Below, in pieces: positions 1 to 4,721 of a stretch of 6,417 nucleotides of DNA; the first letter of the stretch is position 1, and each line of letters begins with the position of its first letter. This stretch comes from Candidatus Hydrogenedentota bacterium (GTDB lineage Bacteria; Hydrogenedentota; Hydrogenedentia; Hydrogenedentales; SLHB01), in contig PWNM01000363.1 in assembly GCA_003557825.1 (NCBI GenBank), positions 1 through 6,417 of the forward strand, in the 5' to 3' direction. The position numbers were made by a program, and so were the translations under genes. The notes under the pieces were generated by a model. The model was given only the letters and a program-made list of their open reading frames with translations, searched no databases and had not been told where the DNA came from.

Positions 1-2958
1 GGCATTCATCGGGCCGCAGCCGAAGGTCGATACAGCACTGCTGAATTGCTTATCGATCTGGGTTCCGAGGTCGATCCGGAGAACAACGCGGGGCAACGAC
101 CGCTCATGCTCGCCGCCGAGGCCGGTTTTGTCGATGTAGTCGACCTGTTGTTAGAGAAAAGCGCGGACGTCAATGCCCGCAATCGCGCCGATGAAACCCC
201 GCTCCATGCGGCAACGCGCAAAGGTCACCTGGTCGTGGCCGAGTTGCTGCTGGATCGTGGCGCCGATATCAACGCCCGTGACGATCATGCGCGGACGCCG
301 CTTCACCTGGCCGCGAGCTATGTGCAACCCGAGCTTGCGGCGCTCCTGCTTGAACGTGGCGCCGATCTAAACGCCAAAGATGACAACGGCTGGACTCCGC
401 TCCATGGCGAGGCGGCCAATGGTCACGCCGATATGGTCAAACTTCTGCTCGATCATAACGCCGACATCAATGCCCGGAACAACGAAGCGCGTACGCCCCT
501 TCATCTGGCTACGGATAACGGACACGTCGGTGTCGCTTCCATGCTTATTGAACGCGGCGCAGATGTCAATATCAAAGACCGGCACGGTTGGTCGAGCCTT
601 CATGCAGAAGCAAAAAAAGGCCACACCGAGATGGTGAAGGTATTCCTATCCGCTCGGTCCGATGTCAATGCGCGCAACAACGAAGGTCGTACGCCGTTGC
701 ATGTGGCCGCCGAAGCAGGCCATGCGCCCATTGTTGAGCTGCTCCTGGATCGAGGCGTCGATGTCAACGCCCGCAACAACGAATCTTTCACTCCCTTGCA
801 TGTGGCCGCAAGCAATGGCCATGTCGCGATTGTCCGGTTGCTGCTTGCCAAGGCCGCCGATGTCCATATTAAGGCTTCGGACAACCGTACGGCCCTGTTT
901 GGGGCGGCATCGAACGGCCATGGGGCGGTGGTCGAGGCGCTTGTCGCCCGCGGAGCGGATATCAACGCTGCGGATAATGATGGCTACACGCCGTTGCACT
1001 GCGAGGCCGCGGCAGGCAATCATGCCATGGTTCGGTTGCTCCTCGAACGCGGAGCCGAAGTCCATGCCATCACCAACGACGGATTGGCGGCCATTCATCT
1101 GGCGGCGGCGAGCGGACATGGCGATATTATCCTACTCTTACTTGACTATGGCGCCGACCTGAACATGGTTAATACCAACGGCTGGACGCCCCTGTATTTG
1201 GCGGCCCGTTCGGGACATGTCGACGTGGTCCGGCTCCTCATCGACCGGGGGACCGACGCCAATGTGACCAATGTTGAGGGATGGACGCCGCTGTTTAATG
1301 CCGCCCTCGAGGGGCACCTCGAAGCCGCCGAAATGCTGCTTCATAATGGAGCCGATGTCAACGCCCGCGACCACAACGGCTATACCCCCCTATGTGTGGC
1401 CGCCCGCAACGGGCAGACCGAACTCGTGCGGCTCCTGCTCCGTCACGGGGCCGACCTGCAGATCCGCGATAACAGCGGCTGGACCTCATTTCACATGGCC
1501 GCCGGCAACGGCCATGCCGAGGTGGTTTCCCTATTGCTCGAGGAGGGAGCCGACATTAATGCTCGCGACCACAGCGGCAGTTCGGCGCTGCATATGGCGG
1601 CCGGGAACGGCCATGGCGCCGTCGTCGAGTTGTTGGTTCAAAAAGGAGCCGAGGTCAATCTGCGCGACAACAACGACTGGGCTCCCTTGCACATTGCCGC
1701 TCGAAACAATCATAAGGAAGTCGTTTCCACCCTCATACGCCACGGTTCGGATATCGACGCCCGCGACAAGGACGATTGGACCCCCTTATATAAGGCCGCC
1801 TTCGAAGGTCGTCAGGGAGCGGTGAAGCTGCTGTTGCAAAACGGGGCCGACGTCAATGCCCGGACTGCCACCGGCTGGACCTTGTTGTGTATGGCGGCGC
1901 GGAACGGCCACCACGACGTGGCTTGCATGCTCCTTGAACGGGAAGCCGATGTGTCGGTTCCCGATGAAAACGGGATGACCCCACTCCACTTAGCTGTGAT
2001 TGCCGGCGACCGACGGATGGTGGACTTGTTGCTCCAAGCAGGAGCCGGCGGCGAGCGGAAAGACGTATCGGGGGCAACCCCCCTGCATCTGGCCGCCCGA
2101 GAGGGCCATCTCGAGCTTGTCGAAATGCTCAGCGCCCACAAAGCCGACACCAACGTCCGGAACAACGACGGACACACTCCGTTATTCGAAGCAGTTAAAC
2201 GTAACGACAAGACCGTAGCCCAGTTGCTCTGCGCCAAAGGGGCTGATCTGCATGTTCGCGACTGTGATGGACGCACGCCCTTGCACGAAGCGGCCATTCG
2301 GGGCAACGCCGAAATGGTTCGATTGCTCTGTTTTTGCGGAGCCGATCCCACCTGCCACGACAACGCCATGCGAACCCCGTTGCACGAGGCCGCGTATCGA
2401 AGCGATACCGACATGGTACGGTTCCTATGCGAAAACGGAGCCAATATTGGCGCAGCCGACCGGAATGGACGGACGGTACTGCATGAAGCTGCGCGAAAAG
2501 GCGACCGGACCCTGGCTTCGCTGCTGCTCGATTCGGGCGCTGCCATTAATGCCTGCGACAATAATGGCTGGACTCCCCTGCATATGGCGGCGTTCGAAGC
2601 TCATATGGATGTGGCTGTGTTGTTGTTGTCGCGAGGGCCCGATGTGAATGTCCGAACCAAGGATGGCCGCAATCCGTTGGCCATTGCTGCGGGACGGGGC
2701 CATGTGAATTTGATAAAGCTGTTGCTATCGGCCGGAGCCCAGGTCAATGCGCCGAATGCCGAGGGCTGGACGCCCATTCATTGGGCCGTGAAAAGCGGCA
2801 GTTGGGAAGCCTCGATGCAACTACTGGCCCATGGAGCCAATCCCGAGCACCGGACGGCTGACGGCCTGACCGCCTTTGAACGGGCCGAACAATCGGGCCA
2901 TGACGGGCTCGCCCGACAATTGCGTCGCTTTACGGAAACCCGCGGCGTGGTTTCGTAA
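1..2958 (+). CDS. Large ankyrin-repeat protein, 5' end outside the window
   Basis: The reading frame is open from base 1 and ends at TAA 2956-2958, giving 985 visible residues. They divide into one partial unit (bases 1-84) and 29 units of exactly 33 residues, with the ankyrin pattern G-TPLH-AA-GH--VV-LLL--GADVNARD. The TTG at base 46 lies inside the first visible repeat, so it is not the start; the true start and any signal peptide are upstream. No membrane segment, enzyme domain or linker interrupts the array. The last unit (2857-2955) has lost the C-terminal loop consensus and ends RRFTETRGVVS, as a capping repeat would. Ankyrin arrays form curved solenoids that bind other proteins; the partner cannot be read here. 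Cysteine is absent from the first ten units but clustered in units 23-26. The family call is certain; the cellular role and location are unknown. Confidence 0.97.
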   Translation, partial: GIHRAAAEGRYSTAELLIDLGSEVDPENNAGQRPLMLAAEAGFVDVVDLLLEKSADVNARNRADETPLHAATRKGHLVVAELLLDRGADINARDDHARTPLHLAASYVQPELAALLLERGADLNAKDDNGWTPLHGEAANGHADMVKLLLDHNADINARNNEARTPLHLATDNGHVGVASMLIERGADVNIKDRHGWSSLHAEAKKGHTEMVKVFLSARSDVNARNNEGRTPLHVAAEAGHAPIVELLLDRGVDVNARNNESFTPLHVAASNGHVAIVRLLLAKAADVHIKASDNRTALFGAASNGHGAVVEALVARGADINAADNDGYTPLHCEAAAGNHAMVRLLLERGAEVHAITNDGLAAIHLAAASGHGDIILLLLDYGADLNMVNTNGWTPLYLAARSGHVDVVRLLIDRGTDANVTNVEGWTPLFNAALEGHLEAAEMLLHNGADVNARDHNGYTPLCVAARNGQTELVRLLLRHGADLQIRDNSGWTSFHMAAGNGHAEVVSLLLEEGADINARDHSGSSALHMAAGNGHGAVVELLVQKGAEVNLRDNNDWAPLHIAARNNHKEVVSTLIRHGSDIDARDKDDWTPLYKAAFEGRQGAVKLLLQNGADVNARTATGWTLLCMAARNGHHDVACMLLEREADVSVPDENGMTPLHLAVIAGDRRMVDLLLQAGAGGERKDVSGATPLHLAAREGHLELVEMLSAHKADTNVRNNDGHTPLFEAVKRNDKTVAQLLCAKGADLHVRDCDGRTPLHEAAIRGNAEMVRLLCFCGADPTCHDNAMRTPLHEAAYRSDTDMVRFLCENGANIGAADRNGRTVLHEAARKGDRTLASLLLDSGAAINACDNNGWTPLHMAAFEAHMDVAVLLLSRGPDVNVRTKDGRNPLAIAAGRGHVNLIKLLLSAGAQVNAPNAEGWTPIHWAVKSGSWEASMQLLAHGANPEHRTADGLTAFERAEQSGHDGLARQLRRFTETRGVVS
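85..2955 (+). repeat. 29 tandem 99-bp ankyrin units
   Basis: Unit n (n from 2 to 30) starts at base 85 + 99(n-2), with no insertion or deletion anywhere. The repeats are clear in protein but diverged in DNA, with many synonymous changes, so they look old and kept by selection on the fold, not freshly amplified. Subtypes are visible: units 5, 7 and 11 carry an LH-x-EA variant, units 24-26 carry LHEAA, and about ten units have Trp at position 4 (5, 7, 13, 14, 16, 18-20, 27, 29). Confidence 0.93.
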
Positions 2959-2964
2959 ACGGAA

Positions 2965-2986
2965 GCAGCGCTTGCGGAAGTGCTGC
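2965..2986 (+). terminator. Hairpin just after the ankyrin gene, possible terminator
   Basis: GCAGCGCTT (2965-2973) pairs with AAGTGCTGC (2978-2986) around a GCGG loop. This makes nine pairs, one of them G-U, starting six bases after the stop codon. No U-run follows (the next bases are ATCATAAT), so it is not a classical intrinsic terminator. It could instead protect the 3' end of the transcript or slow polymerase. Confidence 0.4.
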
Positions 2987-3014
2987 ATCATAATAGGTAA
3001 GACCCGTCAGGGAT

Positions 3015-3043
3015 TTGAAACAACACTATGCTTGGAGTATACT
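3015..3043 (+). promoter_or_regulatory. Sigma70-like promoter for the coiled-coil gene
   Basis: TTGAAA at 3015-3020 and TATACT at 3038-3043 are separated by exactly 17 bases; each hexamer is one base from consensus. Transcription would begin near 3050, just before the first leader hairpin, leaving a leader of about 230 nt before the ATG at 3282. The position between the ankyrin hairpin and the next gene fits a new transcription unit. Confidence 0.65.
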
Positions 3044-3049
3044 GAGACC

Positions 3050-3264
3050 ACAAGATGATGAGCTGGTTTCTGCGAAATCTGGTTCATCACGAAGGCAGAG
3101 GGGTACGTGGAACTAGCTGGCCGCACACGGGGGCTATGAGACCTTCCAGGCCATTCAAAAAAGGTTATTTCCGTTCGGCATCGCACTTAAACCGGCTACA
3201 GAACGGATTTGGTAAGGAGAAACGCATAGTGCCTTCGGGCGTGTTGCCCAGAGGAAGCGGCGTA
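3050..3264 (+). promoter_or_regulatory. Long structured 5' leader or small RNA, family not recognised
   Basis: Several hairpins follow one another between the predicted transcription start and the ribosome binding site. The strongest is 3056-3070 with 3074-3089: 15 pairs (three G-U), one bulged U at 3080 and a UGC loop. Others are 3114-3122 with 3129-3136 (interrupted), ACCTT 3141-3145 with AAGGT 3161-3165, TCCGTTC 3170-3176 with GAACGGA 3201-3207, and GCC-UUCG-GGC at 3231-3240 with possible extension to 3224-3247. The strong first hairpin close to the 5' end and the UUCG tetraloop close to the ribosome binding site would suit a regulatory leader. I do not match it to any riboswitch, 6S RNA, tmRNA or RNase P RNA. 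It could also be a separate small RNA reading into the gene, although no U-run terminator is seen. Confidence 0.45.
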
Positions 3265-3276
3265 GAGGAGGGATGA
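3229..3276 (+). CDS. Possible 15-codon leader peptide
   Basis: A GTG at 3229 follows AAGGAG (3214-3219) at nine bases, a good ribosome binding arrangement. The frame runs MPSGVLPRGSGVEEG and stops at TGA 3274-3276, which overlaps an ATG at 3273 as ATGA and lies six bases before the preferred start of the coiled-coil gene at 3282. The GTG overlaps the UUCG hairpin, so translation of this peptide would disturb that structure. The arrangement would allow translational coupling to the gene downstream. The peptide is very short and has no run of a single amino acid as in classical attenuators, so it may be chance. Confidence 0.25.
   Translation: MPSGVLPRGSGVEEG
3265..3272 (+). promoter_or_regulatory. 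Ribosome binding site that fixes the start at 3282
   Basis: GAGGAGGG at 3265-3272 directly abuts the ATG at 3273, too close to serve it. It stands nine bases before the ATG at 3282, which is the normal distance. The start at 3282 (MSVTNTSRP) is therefore preferred to the longer MTTMSVTN version. Confidence 0.7.
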
Positions 3277-3281
3277 CCACC

Positions 3282-4067
3282 ATGAGCGTTACCAACACCA
3301 GTCGCCCCGCACCGGCTCGTACGGCCCTGGAATCCATTGCAGCCGATATCACGCAGCGGGTCCGGGAAACACGGGAAAAAATCAGCGAACTCGAGAAGAA
3401 CCGATCGGCGCTGGCAGCTCTGATCGACAGTCGCGTCAAGAACGGGGCGCTTTATGGGGCCTCCTATCCCCAGGAAGCCCGCGACGTGGACCGGGCCGAA
3501 CTGAGCCGCCGCGATCGCGAACTCGAGGACCTCGTCCAAATGGTCGGCGTATTGCAGCTTGAATTGCGCCGGGTCGACCGTGAACTCGCCCTGGTGGGCA
3601 TGAGCGAGCATGTCTCCGAGTTGGAACGTATCAACACCAAGGTGGGACCCCTCGGAGGTGATCTTATCAACTCCTGGAACCAGATCCTGGAGCTGGTGGT
3701 AGACCTGATGGAATATCAGGAAGCCCATCAACGGACGGTCGCGCGGCATAAGCAGGACTCCGAGGATTTCGAGCGCGAATATGGCGAACCATGCACAATG
3801 CTCCCCGGTGGGACCATACCGCAAGATGCCACTCTGGCCTTCGACATTTACGAATTCTGGGACAAGGCTCGCGACACCTTCAAAGGCATGCCCTCGCCGG
3901 ATCTTCCCCGTCGATTTGGGCTTTCCCTTGCGGACTATCCGCAACTGCGACGCTACGCCGAGCAGCAACGGGCCACCCATGATATCGATGAAAGCGGAGA
4001 AGAAGCCTCACAGCAGACTCAAGAAGCTGGATCCGAGGAATCGACTGGCGATACCGAAGCGGTATAG
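3282..4067 (+). CDS. Coiled-coil protein of unknown function with an acidic tail
   Basis: The frame encodes 261 residues from ATG 3282 to TAG 4065-4067. I do not recognise the family. Residues about 15-52 and 70-120 are long charged helices with leucine/isoleucine heptad spacing (for example ISELEKNRSALAALI, then RDRELEDLV and LELRRVDRELALV), typical of a coiled coil. They are joined by a short segment GALYGASYPQEA. A third helical stretch lies at about 128-167. A compact segment with aromatic residues follows (GTIPQDATLAFDIYEFWDKA, then FGLSLADYPQLRRYAEQQ), and the last 30 or so residues are acidic and low in complexity, rich in Glu, Ser, Thr and Gln, probably disordered. There is one cysteine, no signal peptide and no membrane segment, so it is probably cytoplasmic. 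It has its own promoter, a long leader, and a strong terminator 26 bases after the stop, so it is likely a single-gene transcript. A structural or scaffolding role is only a guess. Confidence 0.88.
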   Translation: MSVTNTSRPAPARTALESIAADITQRVRETREKISELEKNRSALAALIDSRVKNGALYGASYPQEARDVDRAELSRRDRELEDLVQMVGVLQLELRRVDRELALVGMSEHVSELERINTKVGPLGGDLINSWNQILELVVDLMEYQEAHQRTVARHKQDSEDFEREYGEPCTMLPGGTIPQDATLAFDIYEFWDKARDTFKGMPSPDLPRRFGLSLADYPQLRRYAEQQRATHDIDESGEEASQQTQEAGSEESTGDTEAV

Positions 4068-4093
4068 CCTCTATCCTATTATCCAAAAGAACG

Positions 4094-4130
4094 GCGGCCC
4101 TGCTTTCCCCCGAGAAAGCAGGGCCGCTTT
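4094..4130. terminator. Strong intrinsic terminator, probably bidirectional
   Basis: GCGGCCCTGCTTTC (4094-4107) pairs perfectly with GAAAGCAGGGCCGC (4114-4127) around a six-base loop. On the plus strand a short TTT follows; on the minus strand the stem is followed by CGTTCTTTTGG. It lies 26 bases past the stop of the coiled-coil gene and also downstream of the leftward small gene, so it can serve both convergent units. Confidence 0.85.
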
Positions 4131-4165
4131 GTGCTGGCCGGATGTACCGCCGAGTGTTTCCCCCC

Positions 4166-4233
4166 TGTTCGGAGTACACGCTTTCAGATCAGGTTCCCCA
4201 ACCCACATCACAGCAAAGCGTACACTCCGAACA
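4166..4233. repeat. 68-base nested imperfect palindrome of unknown nature
   Basis: The outer arms 4166-4184 and 4215-4233 match in 17 of 19 positions: ten pairs (TGTTCGGAGT with ACTCCGAACA), a two-by-two internal loop (AC opposite AC), then seven pairs (ACGCTTT with AAAGCGT). Inside the 30-base loop lie GAT 4187-4189 with ATC 4207-4209 and GGTT-CCCC-AACC at 4192-4203, all nested on one axis. No open frame of note and no U-run accompany it. It could be a second terminator for the leftward small gene, a protein-binding dyad, or a mobile repeat. The rest of the gap (4234-4296) shows only a weak hairpin, CGGCA 4241-4245 with TGCCG 4254-4258. Confidence 0.6.
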
Positions 4234-4296
4234 AGGCCACCGGCAGATCGCGATGCCGCCTCCGTCATCGCTTGGATACGGCACCCCCATTTCCCC

Positions 4297-4479
4297 CTAG
4301 TAGTGGATAATGTCGTTGCCTTCCGGGTTGCACTTATCGTAGAAATAGTTCACGGGCGGCACGTTTATCGCAAAGGCCTCCGTGACCCCATGGGCGATGT
4401 TCACCGTCTTGCACAGCAAATCGGCAAACATATTGGCTTTGATCGGTTTGGTCCGTGTAACAACGCGCAGGTGCTGCAT
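4297..4479 (-). CDS. Small 60-residue protein of unknown function
   Basis: The leftward frame runs from ATG at 4479 to TAG at 4297-4299 and encodes 60 residues, beginning MQHLRVVTRTKPIKANMF and ending NPEGNDIIHY. AAGGAG stands nine bases before the ATG, and a near-consensus promoter lies about 70 bases upstream, which makes this a real gene despite its size. A longer version beginning at TTG 4512 has no such support. The protein has a basic N-terminal part, a middle that could form a helix (ANMFADLLCKTVNIAHGVTEAF) and a tyrosine- and proline-containing C-terminal part (VPPVNYFYDKC). There are two cysteines (residues 23 and 50), no signal peptide and no clear membrane segment. I do not recognise it. 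It is monocistronic: the protease upstream is on the same strand but is separated by about 240 bases, an inverted repeat and this promoter. Confidence 0.75.
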   Translation of the reverse strand: MQHLRVVTRTKPIKANMFADLLCKTVNIAHGVTEAFAINVPPVNYFYDKCNPEGNDIIHY

Positions 4480-4488
4480 GGTAATCCG

Positions 4489-4494
4489 CTCCTT
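4489..4494 (-). promoter_or_regulatory. Ribosome binding site of the small gene
   Basis: The minus strand reads AAGGAG here, nine bases from the ATG at 4479. This chooses the 60-residue start over the TTG at 4512, which would place this site inside the coding sequence. Confidence 0.75.
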
Positions 4495-4553
4495 CTTCCC
4501 TCGTTGACCCAATACTTCCAGCGTACGATTGCGTATATTGAAATCTTGTAAAG

Positions 4554-4582
4554 AGTTTACTTGATTTTGCTTGTTTTGTCAA
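4554..4582 (-). promoter_or_regulatory. Near-consensus sigma70 promoter for the small gene
   Basis: On the minus strand TTGACA (4582-4577, exact consensus) is followed after exactly 17 bases by TAAACT (4559-4554). The spacer and flanks are AT-rich, unlike the surrounding sequence. Transcription would start near 4547, giving an untranslated leader of about 68 nt before the ATG at 4479. This is the best promoter in the window and suggests high expression of a very short message. Confidence 0.75.
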
Positions 4583-4634
4583 CATGGCGCTGTCGGGCAT
4601 AGCGATATGGGAGGGACGACATCGGATCATGGTA

Positions 4635-4658
4635 GGGGAGAGGCCAAGGCCTCTCCCC
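4635..4658. terminator. Perfect inverted repeat after the protease gene, possible terminator
   Basis: GGGGAGAGGCC (4635-4645) and GGCCTCTCCCC (4648-4658) form a perfect stem of ten or so pairs with a CAAG loop. It lies about 64 bases past the protease stop and before the promoter of the small gene, where a terminator for the protease would be expected. Neither strand has a U-run after the stem, so factor-independent termination is uncertain. Apart from this and the promoter, I see nothing in 4583-4721. Confidence 0.45.
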
Positions 4659-4721
4659 GTAATGGAAATCGGTGATGCTCCGATAAATGGTCGTTGAACG
4701 CTTTATGGAATCAAGCTTGGA

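Noticed and set aside
46..48. TTG as start of the ankyrin gene
   Set aside because: It lies inside an ankyrin repeat, and the frame stays open with ankyrin sequence (GIHRAAAEGRY) back to base 1, so the gene begins upstream of the window.
1812..2561. Long minus-strand frame opposite the ankyrin repeats
   Set aside because: It is a shadow of the periodic codon pattern of the ankyrin units; its sequence repeats only because the sense strand does.
85..2955. 99-base periodicity as a CRISPR or satellite array
   Set aside because: The units are diverged at DNA level and coding throughout, with ankyrin consensus; there are no identical short repeats with unique spacers.
3055..3276. 73-residue frame filling the leader
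   Set aside because: It starts only a few bases after the predicted transcription start, with no ribosome binding site, and its arms are explained better by RNA pairing. Only its last 15 codons have a plausible separate start.
4166..4233. Integron attC site
   Set aside because: The ends are TGTTCGG and CCGAACA, in the wrong orientation and without the RYYYAAC and GTTRRRY ends; no integrase or cassette is present.
3781..4551. 256-residue plus-strand frame
   Set aside because: It overlaps the coiled-coil gene in another frame, crosses a strong terminator and the palindrome, and ends antisense to the small gene, which has real promoter and ribosome signals.
4635..4658. Inverted repeat as the end of an insertion sequence
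   Set aside because: The two arms are only two bases apart, so it is a single hairpin, and no transposase or target duplication is seen.
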